From: Trichomonas vaginalis G3
Taxonomy: Eukaryota > Parabasalia > Trichomonadida > Trichomonadidae
NCBI RefSeq assembly: GCF_026262505.1
Contig: NC_067203.1
Location: 8,618,001 to 8,682,000, forward strand
Direction: 5' to 3'
Length of the DNA stretch: 64,000 nt
Shown here: positions 9,894 to 18,922 of the stretch, one piece after another
How the letters are laid out: each line of letters opens with the position of its first letter
How positions within the stretch are numbered: position 1 is the first letter of the stretch
Position numbers and translations under genes: made by a program
Notes under the pieces: model-generated
Seen by the model: the letters and a program-made list of their open reading frames with translations, nothing else
Databases searched by the model: none
What the model was told of the DNA's origin: nothing

Positions 9894-10304
9894 TCACCAG
9901 TTTCTATCGTTTGTTTTATTTCTTTTTGTTCCCCTATCTGGATCGGTCATTGTAATTGTTTTTGTTATAGTATCAGCTTTATCTTTAACTTCAATCTTTT
10001 TTCCATCGGGATATTTAAACCAAAATTCCAAAAATTCGATATTGTCAATCTGTTCATATTTTAATCTATCAATTACATTTTTAATACCATCTGAAAATCT
10101 TATGAAATGGTCATTATATGGGTTTGATTGAACTAAATTTGAATGAAGTGAAATATAACCTGTTGATGAATATGACATTGACTCATATTTTCTGAAAACA
10201 CTAAAATTTATAACATGGATGAATTTCTTATTCGTTGAATTTATGAATTCTTGAGGTAATCTTATTCTAGTTTTATTTATCACTGGAAAATAACGCTTTA
10301 CCAT
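9894..10304 (-). CDS. Maverick protein, possible jelly-roll minor virion protein
   Basis: 136 residues counted from the first ATG (10304). Beta-strand-rich, with FIHVINFSVFRKYE, TGYISLHSNLVQSNPYNDHFIRFSDG and NIEFLEFWFKYPDGKKIEV. This alternation recalls single jelly-roll minor capsid or penton-type proteins, but I cannot prove homology. It is the only gene in this stretch on the - strand and diverges from the next + gene, with about 20 bp between the starts. Confidence 0.4.
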   Translation of the reverse strand: MVKRYFPVINKTRIRLPQEFINSTNKKFIHVINFSVFRKYESMSYSSTGYISLHSNLVQSNPYNDHFIRFSDGIKNVIDRLKYEQIDNIEFLEFWFKYPDGKKIEVKDKADTITKTITMTDPDRGTKRNKTNDRNW

Positions 10305-10323
10305 ATTTTTAATCGTAATAAAA

Positions 10324-10854
10324 ATGTCAATTATCAATATTATTTCGAATAAAAACTGTGAATTAAATTTAACAGTTAGCGGAATTTATAATGTTACTCT
10401 CGTTTCTGTGAGTGGTAAATTTAATCCCATTCTTTTAGACCCTTCAGATTATATATCATTTATTAAAGATGACCATGAAAAAACGTATGATATGTATATA
10501 AATAATGTGATAACGAAATGGGATATTAACATGATTTTAAGTTATTTAAATGAATCATTTATCGTATGGTATGAAGAAAATTTTAAATCAAAACCTGATA
10601 AACTTTTTGAACTTGATGAAATAAATAACCTTATTAAATTCCCGCTGAAAATTAAATTTTGTACTCCTCATCTTCGTTCATTGTTGGGGATATTAAATTT
10701 TGAAAAAGATGTTGGGGATGTTTTGTATTCTGACACTGGTTCCAATTTCATTTTAATCAAATGTGATAAAGTTAATACCCCAATGAGATTTTCACATCAA
10801 ACATTAGACCCAACTCTTACCCATCAATACAAAACATTTTATCCATCAACTTAA
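10324..10854 (+). CDS. Maverick protein, beta-rich, virion-gene cluster
   Basis: 176 residues with repeated short strands (CELNLTVSGIYNVTLVSVSGKF, NLIKFPLKIKFCTPHLRSLLGILNF, NFILIKCDKV). Capsid-associated or penton-like folds show such patterns, but no signature is decisive. It lies between the possible jelly-roll gene and the receptor-binding protein, again suggesting a virion role. The 300 bp after it hold AT-rich sequence and only short frames, including a Gln-rich one starting at 11057. Confidence 0.4.
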   Translation: MSIINIISNKNCELNLTVSGIYNVTLVSVSGKFNPILLDPSDYISFIKDDHEKTYDMYINNVITKWDINMILSYLNESFIVWYEENFKSKPDKLFELDEINNLIKFPLKIKFCTPHLRSLLGILNFEKDVGDVLYSDTGSNFILIKCDKVNTPMRFSHQTLDPTLTHQYKTFYPST

Positions 10855-11167
10855 ACACATTTTCTTTATCATATCCGTTTCAATTATCCGGGAATTCATT
10901 TATTCTTCATTCAAAAGATTTATCAAATATTAAATTTAGAATAACTGACCTATTTGATTGTGATTTAAAATTTATGAATGAAATATTATGGCAATTTCAA
11001 ATAGAAAAAATAGCTGATGAGATAACGGATTAAATATTTATTTTTAAATCATAATAAATGATTAAACAACAGCAACCACAACAACTTAAGGCACAAAGCA
11101 CCCAGGTCCTTCAGACCATTACATACGCCATATATGCATATAATTCAAGACGGCAGAACAAACGCAA

Positions 11168-13198
11168 ATGTTGAAATATGGAGATTTGGAGATAGTATTG
11201 AAAAATGACCGTTTCGAATTCGTTTGCAAAGGTGGTGCAGTGATATCAAATATAAAAGAAATTTTATTTATGAATTCAAAAATTAAAGGAATAACGGATG
11301 ATATAACATCAATTCCACCAGAAGAACAGAGATATTACGCATTAAATGCATTTCCTAAAGTTTTGAAGATTGGAAGATTTAATTTAAATGAGGAATTCAT
11401 AGAAGGTTTCCTAAATGACATAATGAAGAGGGCGGATAAGGAATATGTGGATAGTGAGTTAATGAAGAAGGCAAATTTGGTTTATGTTGATGAAAAAGAT
11501 AATGAAATTAAAGAAAGGGTTGAATGGTATCATGAATGGACATCAAAGATTTTAAAAACTAAAGCCGATACAGGATGGGTTTCAGGATGTTTAGACCTTA
11601 AAGCGGATAAGGAATATGTTAACGATGAGTTAATGAAGAAGGCAAATTTGGTTTATGTTGATGAAAAAGATAATGAAATTAAAGAAAGGGTTGAATGGTA
11701 TCATGAATGGACATCAAAGATTTTAAAAACTAAAGCCGATACAGGATGGGTTTCAGGATGTTTAGACCTTAAAGCGGATAAGGAATATGTTAACGATGAG
11801 TTAATGAAGAAGGCAAATTTGGTTTATGTTGATGAAAAAGATAATGAAATTAAAGAAAGGGTTGAATGGTATCATGAATGGACATCAAAGATTTTAAAAA
11901 CTAAAGCCGATACAGGATGGGTTTCAGGATGTTTAGACCTTAAAGCGGATAAGGAATATGTTAACGATGAGTTAATGAAGAAGGCAAATTTGGTTTATGT
12001 TGATGAAAAAGATAATGAAATTAAAGAAAGGGTTGAATGGTATCATGAATGGACATCAAAGACTTTTAAAGTTAAAGCCGATACAGGATGGGTTTCAGGA
12101 TGTTTAGACCTTAAAGCGGATAAGGAATATGTTAACGATGAGTTAGAGAAGAAGGCGGATAAAACATATGTTAACGAAATATACCAAAGTTTGATAGGAA
12201 CAAAAAATATTGAAACTATTGTTGGTGATTTTTCTGTCAATGAAGAAAATAAATATTTTAGATGGCAGTTTGTACACTCCTTAAAAAATGGTACACAGTG
12301 TAAACTCATTCCGAAAAATAACAATGAAATGTATGTAAGCTATAAAAAGAATGATGGTACACAAGTTAAAGTTCCATTAGACAACAACTGCTACTTAAAC
12401 TTATATGGAGACGAACAAAAGAAATATTTAAGAGTTTATGAAATGGTAGATATGACATTGCCTGACCCAGCTCCAGCACCATATTATTATGACTATGGAG
12501 ATGACGACAGAACACCACGTGTAGATGAACAAAAGCTAACATTATATTTAGATTATTATAGATATAAAAGATATAATGCAATAGAAAAAACGAGAATAGT
12601 ATATTATTATACAGATGACAGAAATAAATATTATAGTCAAGATTTTACCTACCCTGAAAACATAAGATTATATTATAAAAAATATTCTGACACAAACCAG
12701 AAGAAACCAGAAATAGTTGCACTATATTTTAAGTTCAAAAGAGACAATCCTATAATATCTCATATGTTTAATTTAATGAACCCAGTAGGTTCTATTTATA
12801 CATCTATGGATGCAAGAGGTCCTCAAGTAATGTTTGGTGTTGGTGCATGGGAACAAATAGTTGACAGGTTTTTGTATTGTGCAAACTCTTCAAAGGAAAC
12901 AGGGGGAAGTAAAACGATTTCAGGTGAAAATTTACCTGCACACAGTCACTACATAGATTTAAGTACATCTCAAGCAGGTTGGCATAAGCATAGATATTGG
13001 GATTGGTCAGGAATGACAAAAGGTAAAGGATATGATGTTAAAGACGACGTTAAGTTTGCTATAAATTGTTACTGGAGTGACACTCAGGGAGAAGGAAACC
13101 ATACACATTTCGTTTCAGGATATACACAAACAACGGGACAAAGTAAAGAATACATGCCACCTTACATGACAGTTTACGCATGGTATAGAGTTCAATGA
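11168..13198 (+). CDS. phage-like receptor-binding / fibre protein
   Basis: 676 residues in three parts. Residues 1-85 are a small N-terminal domain. Residues 88-330 hold a 57-residue unit, ADKEYVNDELMKK...TGWVSGCLDLK, repeated four times and starting a fifth, with heptad-like spacing suggesting a trimeric stalk. The C-terminal 150 residues are strikingly phage-like: NPVGSIYTSMD, WEQIVDRFLY, GENLPAHSHY, GNHTHFVSG and the ending YMPPYMTVYAWYRV, as in baseplate Gp10-C / tail-collar type receptor-binding tips. I infer a host-attachment fibre on the Maverick particle, probably acquired from a phage-type source. Confidence 0.8.
   Translation: MLKYGDLEIVLKNDRFEFVCKGGAVISNIKEILFMNSKIKGITDDITSIPPEEQRYYALNAFPKVLKIGRFNLNEEFIEGFLNDIMKRADKEYVDSELMKKANLVYVDEKDNEIKERVEWYHEWTSKILKTKADTGWVSGCLDLKADKEYVNDELMKKANLVYVDEKDNEIKERVEWYHEWTSKILKTKADTGWVSGCLDLKADKEYVNDELMKKANLVYVDEKDNEIKERVEWYHEWTSKILKTKADTGWVSGCLDLKADKEYVNDELMKKANLVYVDEKDNEIKERVEWYHEWTSKTFKVKADTGWVSGCLDLKADKEYVNDELEKKADKTYVNEIYQSLIGTKNIETIVGDFSVNEENKYFRWQFVHSLKNGTQCKLIPKNNNEMYVSYKKNDGTQVKVPLDNNCYLNLYGDEQKKYLRVYEMVDMTLPDPAPAPYYYDYGDDDRTPRVDEQKLTLYLDYYRYKRYNAIEKTRIVYYYTDDRNKYYSQDFTYPENIRLYYKKYSDTNQKKPEIVALYFKFKRDNPIISHMFNLMNPVGSIYTSMDARGPQVMFGVGAWEQIVDRFLYCANSSKETGGSKTISGENLPAHSHYIDLSTSQAGWHKHRYWDWSGMTKGKGYDVKDDVKFAINCYWSDTQGEGNHTHFVSGYTQTTGQSKEYMPPYMTVYAWYRVQ
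11431..12114 (+). repeat. four 171-bp in-frame tandem repeats in the fibre gene
   Basis: Units start at 11431, 11602, 11773 and 11944, and a partial fifth starts at 12115. The copies are almost identical in DNA, so expansion or homogenisation is recent. 171 bp is exactly 57 codons and keeps the frame. Confidence 0.9.
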
Positions 13199-13199
13199 A

Positions 13200-13260
13200 C
13201 GCTCAATGTTTGTGAAACAAACTTTAGAACGGACTGAAAGTCCTGAGCTCCAAAAGAGTG
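13200..13260 (+). other. compact stem-loop cluster after the fibre gene
   Basis: Directly after the fibre stop codon there are two hairpins with GAA loops, GTTTGT-GAA-ACAAAC (13208-13222) and GGACT-GAA-AGTCC (13231-13243). They are enclosed by a weak outer pair cgctc (13200-13204) and gagtg (13256-13260). It could be a 3' UTR RNA fold or a transcript end signal; no known RNA family is recognised. Confidence 0.4.
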
Positions 13261-13294
13261 AACGGCATAATTTAAATTTTTATTTTTATCATAA

Positions 13295-13477
13295 ATGACA
13301 AAATTAATTAAGCCAACTATTTCTAAATTAATGATACCAATGAAATCATTTCATGGAGTACTTATCCCAGGTTCTTCACAATTAGCCGGGGCAAGTGTTG
13401 TGACTCAAGGTGGAACAGTAGCGAATCCATTCAAATTATTAACTAAAGATGAACTTAATAAAATGATGATAAAATGA
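13295..13477 (+). CDS. Maverick small protein
   Basis: 60 residues with a hydrophobic/Gly-rich centre (FHGVLIPGSSQLAGASVVTQGG) and a charged C-terminus. It has the strong element-type leader atttttatttttatcata before its ATG. Unrecognised; last rightward gene before the nested cassette. Confidence 0.4.
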   Translation: MTKLIKPTISKLMIPMKSFHGVLIPGSSQLAGASVVTQGGTVANPFKLLTKDELNKMMIK

Positions 13478-13489
13478 TGATAAAATAAT

Positions 13490-13519
13490 GATAAAATAAC
13501 TGATAACAAAATTTTATTT
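13490..13519 (+). repeat. 30-bp direct repeat, left copy
   Basis: Identical to 16829-16858 and in the same orientation. Possible target-site duplication of the nested cassette. Confidence 0.75.
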
Positions 13520-13523
13520 CACT

Positions 13524-14068
13524 GTCACCATGTCACCATGTCACCAGGTCATTTAACTTCTCTGAAAAAATGAGACAACATGACATTTTGACAACACAGG
13601 AGGATGGCAGTTATGAATTATTTTTGAAGAACTGAAGGTGTCACCATGTCACCATGTCACCAGGTCATTTAACTTCTCTGAAAAAATGAGACAACATGAC
13701 ATTTTGACAACACAGGAGGATGGCAGTTATGAATTATTTTTGAAGAACTGAAGGTGTCACCATGTCACCATGTCACCAGGTCATTTAACTTCTCTGAAAA
13801 AATGAGACAACATGACATTTTGACAACACAGGAGGATGGCAGTTATGAATTATTTTTGAAGAACTGAAGGTGTCACCATGTCACCATGTCACCAGGTCAT
13901 TTAACTTCTCTGAAAAAATGAGACAACATGACATTTTGACAACACAGGAGGATGGCAGTTATGAATTATTTTTGAAGAACTGAAGGTGTCACCATGTCAC
14001 CATGTCACCAGGTCATTTAACTTCTCTGAAAAAATGAGACAACATGACATTTTGACAACACAGGAGGA
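13524..14068 (+). repeat. 116-bp minisatellite, five copies
   Basis: Units begin at 13524, 13640, 13756, 13872 and 13988. The last unit is incomplete. Each starts with a triplicated word (GTCACCAT, GTCACCAT, GTCACCAG) and includes atgagacaacatgacatttt. Iteron-like repeats beside a replication gene suggest an origin, by analogy only. Confidence 0.9.
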
Positions 14069-14097
14069 TTAATGCAAAAATAAATTCCAATCATACT

Positions 14098-16405
14098 TTA
14101 TAAAGCATCATTTACAGGTATTTCATCGTCAGTAAATGAATCCTCATTATCGTTTGGTTCAACCTGTTTATATAATCCTTTCATTTCTTCTTTCAAAACA
14201 TAACACCATGTTTGTTTATCGTCTATTCTTCTCTGTTTCCTATCACATTTATCCTTAATGCTCATTTGGAAATTCTTGTCTTTCATGTCTGATGGTTTGC
14301 AGAATAGAGCATTTTTAATATCATACCTGTACACAATTCATCATAATGTGTATTTATCCATACATCTAAAGGATTTGTTGATAATTCAATTAAATCTTGT
14401 TTGGCTTCAGTCATCGGTATGATTCGTACATTAAATGATGAAAGGTCGTAATTGATAAAATATGTTAAAAGGTTATCATAAAATTCCTTTGTGCATGAAT
14501 CCATTAAATTCTTGAAGTAATCAAATTGACCCTTGAATTTACCATTAACCCTTAAAACTACGTCTACCCTGTCTCCAACTTCAATTTTGACAGGGTAGAC
14601 GTTATTAGTTACGAAAATGAAGTTTGCAACATTCTGAGCAGTTCTTCTGGGTTGATTCTTTTCATTAATTCTAATCTCATTATCCGTTATAATTGATTTC
14701 AAAGCGTTGAAGTTTGCGAGTCTGTCTTCACCAACATTCTTGAGTTCATTAAGTACAAGAAACATTTTATTTTCAACTACTGAGTTGAAATTACCCGTTA
14801 GCTCACCTATTTCGGTAATGTTTTTACATGAATAACCAGCGAGAAGTTCAGAAATAATGTCTGTGAATCTGTTTTTACCTGTTCCCTGAAGTCCTTTCAA
14901 AATAATTGCTGTTTCATTCTTGATTCCAGGATGTTGAATTCATTGATGCAATCCAGCCGAGTAGGTATTTATACACTTCATCGTTATTATCGCATATGGC
15001 TTCTTAATGAAATCATAAACATCTCAATTTTTGAGTAATCTACTTTTTCGAGAAACGTTGTATTTATAACCTTGAAACGTTGAGAAAACATCTGGGGAAT
15101 CAGATTTAAAGCAAACACCCTTAACGGTTAATGAAGACAATTGATTTAGTAGTACGTCCCATGCTGTTATTGTTTTACCTTCTTCTTTAAATAATTTAAT
15201 CATTTTGAGTGACTCTTTCATGTTTGACTGAAAACAAATGATATTGATTCATTTTGTCGTGTATGTTGTAATCTTTCTGAATGAAGTATTTATTTCCACA
15301 ATCTACAAAACGGATTACACGTGATAAATCCTCAATTACTTCAGAACTGTTTTTATACTGATGATTTTCAGCCCTGCGTCTAATATCTGTTATCAAAAAA
15401 CGAGTCATCAAGTTATATCAAATGTTATTTTTGGCTTACGTAATAAAGGTAAAACATATCATCATAATATTCCTTTTGATAAAGTTTTAGAATCTTCACT
15501 AAAACAAATGGAGAAGTCATTAAATGTGCATATCTACTACGTGCTTTTTCAAAATTACTTTTTGCATTTTCTGTTAAACTGCAGAAGTTATAAACGTTAT
15601 CGTATGCTTCATTAATTAAATGATTAGGTAACGAATTAATTGCTTGAAACAGTGTGAATAATGTAACTTCTTTTTCTAAATTCATGTTTCCACCGTCATT
15701 ATGTACTTCAAATCACAGATGCCATCAACTATGCTCTGGGCAAAGTTTATCGTCAATGTTTACATCTTTGTTTTCATTCATGATAGTCTTTATTTCTTCG
15801 TTCTTCTGTTCAACTCTTACCTTAATATTCAAATCATTTAATATATCATTCACTGTTCTGGTTAATGTTGAATCGTAACTTCCACGAATGAATGAGTATG
15901 TATTGATTGGTTCTGTTGCATTCTTGCGAACTCTTGAATCAGCCATAACTACTAAAGAACGCTTTGAATCATCAATAGAAGTCATGATATCAATATCATA
16001 ATCTTTGCAGGAATAACATTTAATCATTCTGTTCGAAACTGCATAGAAGAAATTAGTGTTGCAATAAATGTGAAGACCTCCTGAAGCAGTTTTAACGATA
16101 ACATCTTTATCCGAAAGTTTTGATAAAATGTCTTTTCTAACTGTTTCTTTAAGTTCATCATTATACGATTTATTGATATCAACATCTATAATCGTTAAAT
16201 TTGAAATTTTATTTACTAATAAAGCCATACCAGTTTTCCTTCCTCTTCCTCCATCATGTTTGAGGTAGTTATGTAAATCAATCTTGTTTTCACCAATTCT
16301 TTCGTTGAGGGTTTTAGTTTCTGCCACAACTAATTCCTCAGCTAATGAATCAATAACTTGTTCATCAGAAATGATAAAGTTACTGTTGTTGTTTGTTGCC
16401 GTCAT
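14098..16405 (-). pseudogene. primase - superfamily 3 helicase region (D5-like), broken
   Basis: Leftward coding region starting at ATG 16405 with an element-style leader. The upstream part resembles an archaeo-eukaryotic primase / prim-pol domain (LTIIDVDINKSYNDEL, then VIVKTASGGLHIYCN). The downstream part has the signatures of a D5-type SF3 helicase: Walker A GLQGTGKN, Walker B MFLVLNEL and a sensor strand NFIFVTNN. Such primase-helicases start replication in polinton-like viruses, virophages, giant viruses and plasmids. The region looks broken, with several breaks. Flanking inverted iteron arrays fit a self-contained replicon origin. Confidence 0.7.
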
Positions 16406-16471
16406 TTATATAGGAATAAAAAAATAAAAATAATTTTAAAACTAACTTTATTTTTGGACTGCATCAAATTT

Positions 16472-16800
16472 CCTGTGTTGTTGTCAAAATGTCATGTTGT
16501 CTCATTTTTTCAGAGAAGTTAAATGACCTGGTGACATGGTGACATGGTGACACCTTCAGTTCTTCAAAAATAATTCATAACTGCCATCCTCCTGTGTTGT
16601 CAAAATGTCATGTTGTCTCATTTTTTCAGAGAAGTTAAATGACTTGGTGACATGGTGACACCTTCAGTTCTTCAAAAATAATTCATAACTGCCATCCTCC
16701 TGTGTTGTCAAAATGTCATGTTGTCTCATTTTTTCAGAGAAGTTAAATGACCTGGTGACATGGTGACATGGTGACACCTTCAGTTCTTCAAAAATAATTA
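16472..16800 (-). repeat. inverted copy of the 116-bp minisatellite, three units
   Basis: Reverse complement of the array at 13524-14068, upstream of the primase start. The middle unit has one GTCACC word fewer. Copy number thus differs between the two sides (five and three). Confidence 0.88.
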
Positions 16801-16828
16801 ATTATTGAATAACCTGAAAACCATTAAC

Positions 16829-16858
16829 GATAAAATAACTGATAACAAAATTTTATTT
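16829..16858 (+). repeat. 30-bp direct repeat, right copy
   Basis: Identical to 13490-13519. It continues into ttatataaATG, the element-style leader of a short frame at 16867, which suggests the cassette landed inside a promoter region. Confidence 0.75.
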
Positions 16859-16925
16859 TTATATAAATGGATACCCCACAAGCTCAAAATTTACACGAAT
16901 CATAACAAGGGAGGAAACGATAAAA

Positions 16926-17030
16926 ATGATGCGAGAACTTGCTAAAAATAACAAACCACTAAAACTGAGAAAATGTGGTTATGCAGTAATGATGGAAAGA
17001 GAGATGTTGTCAAAGAAAAATAAAAATTAA
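16926..17030 (+). CDS. very short frame between cassette and integrase block
   Basis: 34 codons (MMRELAKNNKPLKLRKCGYA...), basic, starting after the right direct repeat. It overlaps the end of the leftward gene by a few bases. No support beyond an open frame; it may be noise. Confidence 0.2.
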   Translation: MMRELAKNNKPLKLRKCGYAVMMEREMLSKKNKN

Positions 17031-17299
17031 ATTTGGATTGAGTTTAAAAATTCATCTTTATTAAATTCATCTCTTCCAATCAATTTATTTATTCTATTAA
17101 ATTCTTTTATTTTTGCTTCACTCAGTTTAATGATTGAACGATAAGTTTCTAATTTTTCGATTATTTCTTTCCTCTCTTCATCGTTTTCAACCCCACCACA
17201 TTGCGGCTTCTTTTTGTAATAGCATATTTTTGATTTAATTCTGTTTAGTTTCTTTTTATATTCATCGTATGGACTCTTGGCTGCTTCGTTGTCACCCAT
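17027..17299 (-). CDS. Maverick small coiled-coil protein
   Basis: 90 residues, very basic N-terminal half (DEYKKKLNRIKSKICYYKKK), then helical Glu/Lys-rich segments. The leader ahead of its ATG (tttttttttatttcgtaag) matches the AT-rich leaders of other genes in the element. It lies just downstream of the integrase on the same strand. Function unknown. Confidence 0.45.
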   Translation of the reverse strand: MGDNEAAKSPYDEYKKKLNRIKSKICYYKKKPQCGGVENDEERKEIIEKLETYRSIIKLSEAKIKEFNRINKLIGRDEFNKDEFLNSIQI

Positions 17300-17370
17300 T
17301 TCTTACGAAATAAAAAAAAATTAAATATTATTTAAATATAATGGAGTAATAAAATAAATCGGAATTTCTA

Positions 17371-18798
17371 TTAATTTTTGTCAACTTCAACTAATGCATT
17401 GCCGTTAATATATCTAACAAATTCAGCTATTGTGTCAAATCTTCGTCTTCTTTTTGTCATTGATTTATTAGTTTTTCCATAATCGAGATGAATCAAAACT
17501 TTATCCCCTTGTTTAAAATTCATGAGCCCCGAATTAATTTGTTCACGTTTAACATCATTCAACCTTTCCATTTGCTTTCTAATATATTCCCATTCTTTTG
17601 AAATATCATTTTTCATTTCCACTGGTTTCATGTTTATAGTTCTATGCCATGTATTATTGTAATAATATACTAACTGTTGTATGATGGAGTCATGATTTCC
17701 ATCCCAGTATATCCGACCGTTAACCCCTAACGCATCTCTAAGAGTTCTCATTACCGCATCAACTATTTTATTATGAAACGTATATGGAGAAGATGAGAAG
17801 TAAAAATTAATTTGTGGGAAATAATGAATCATAGTTGCCTGAAATCCTTTATCACTATCACCCCTGATATTATCTCTTTCATGATCTAGTAAGTATTGAA
17901 TAGCTCTTCTTGTTTCCTGTTCTGTTTTCCCTTTCACTGGAATGCAATATAAATATCTAGTGTTAATGTTAATGGCAAATAAATAAGTAACGTTTCCTTT
18001 TGAATATTCCAGATGATCGATTTCGTATGAATATGGATATAGTGCAAATGAAGGGCGACTAAATTTTTCCTTTAACGGTTGAATTTTCGGGTCAGTTGGT
18101 TTATTTAATATCTTGAAACCCTTTTTAAAATCTTTTTGCTTCTTTAATGTTTGAAATGGATATAATAAAGTGAATGATGAAGGATTAACTGAAGGAGGAG
18201 GCGGTTTTGGTATTGCAGGTACTGTCGTTGGAGGTTGTGGTGTTGCAGGTACTGTCGTTGGAGGTTTTGGTGTTGCAAGTGGTTTAATTTTATCTGCTTT
18301 GATTTTGGAATTCATTCCCCCCTTCATTAATTCTGGATGTATTCTATTCATTTGTTTTAAATATGCTGTATATAAAGGTTTGATATACTTTCCCGCTTCG
18401 AGTTTATGTTGAAGGATGAATTCCAAAAGTTGATCTTCATTTAAAAGTCGGGCTGAATATGGTTTAACTAATGAATCATAAATTAAAGCTTGTGCATCAT
18501 TTATGGTCTGAAGGACCTGGGCGTTTTGTTCCTTTTGTTTTTGCGGCTCAGGATTATATAAATTATATAATTCATCAATATCTTCTTCTGTTAATACTTT
18601 ATTTTTGAAATCTTTCAATTGTTTAAGTTGTGATTTAGTTTTTCCCTTTGTATATTCATTATTTTTAATTTTGTCTTTAATTTTAGAAATTATTCTATCA
18701 TGATATTTCAAAATTTCATTATTATAATATTCCATATCATCACCCGTTATATTGTTATCATAGTCTTGGAGATATGCTTTTAAATCTGTGTTATTCAT
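17371..18798 (-). CDS. Maverick integrase (retroviral-type DDE family)
   Basis: 475 residues. The N-terminal 150 residues are helical and charged. Residues 170-210 form a proline-rich linker of repeated KPPTTVPATP units. The catalytic core includes YEIDHLEYSKGNVTYLFAININ, DNIRGDSDKGFQ and FHNKIVDAVMRTLRDAL, in the order of rve-type integrases. The C-terminus (MNFKQGDKVLIHLDY...) resembles the small SH3-like domain of integrases. In Mavericks this enzyme inserts the element and yields 6-bp target duplications, which agrees with CAGAAA at both ends. It has its own leader and lies 71 bp from the small gene downstream. Confidence 0.85.
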   Translation of the reverse strand: MNNTDLKAYLQDYDNNITGDDMEYYNNEILKYHDRIISKIKDKIKNNEYTKGKTKSQLKQLKDFKNKVLTEEDIDELYNLYNPEPQKQKEQNAQVLQTINDAQALIYDSLVKPYSARLLNEDQLLEFILQHKLEAGKYIKPLYTAYLKQMNRIHPELMKGGMNSKIKADKIKPLATPKPPTTVPATPQPPTTVPAIPKPPPPSVNPSSFTLLYPFQTLKKQKDFKKGFKILNKPTDPKIQPLKEKFSRPSFALYPYSYEIDHLEYSKGNVTYLFAININTRYLYCIPVKGKTEQETRRAIQYLLDHERDNIRGDSDKGFQATMIHYFPQINFYFSSSPYTFHNKIVDAVMRTLRDALGVNGRIYWDGNHDSIIQQLVYYYNNTWHRTINMKPVEMKNDISKEWEYIRKQMERLNDVKREQINSGLMNFKQGDKVLIHLDYGKTNKSMTKRRRRFDTIAEFVRYINGNALVEVDKN

Positions 18799-18922
18799 TT
18801 ATATAAAAATAAAATAAATGTTTAAGGGTGCCCACCTCTTTGATCAAGAATCAAAACCATCATTAACGGTTCCTTTTGTCTCTTCTGTGGTATTTCATTA
18901 AAAAATAAAGTTTTAAATTGTA

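Larger units (their letters stand above)
13490..16858. mobile_element. nested primase-helicase cassette inside the Maverick
   Basis: A 30-bp sequence, starting GATAAAATAACTGATAAC and ending TTTTATTT, is present in direct orientation at 13490-13519 and 16829-16858. Between the copies, a leftward primase/SF3-helicase region is flanked by two arrays of the same minisatellite in opposite orientation (five units left, three right). Direct repeats outside and inverted arrays inside are what an inserted mobile replicon would leave. It sits at the junction of the element's rightward and leftward genes. The alternative is an internal duplication of an element promoter. The cassette appears decayed. 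Confidence 0.55.

Noticed and set aside
13524-14068. CRISPR array
   Set aside because: The 116-bp units are contiguous identical repeats without unique spacers; a minisatellite.
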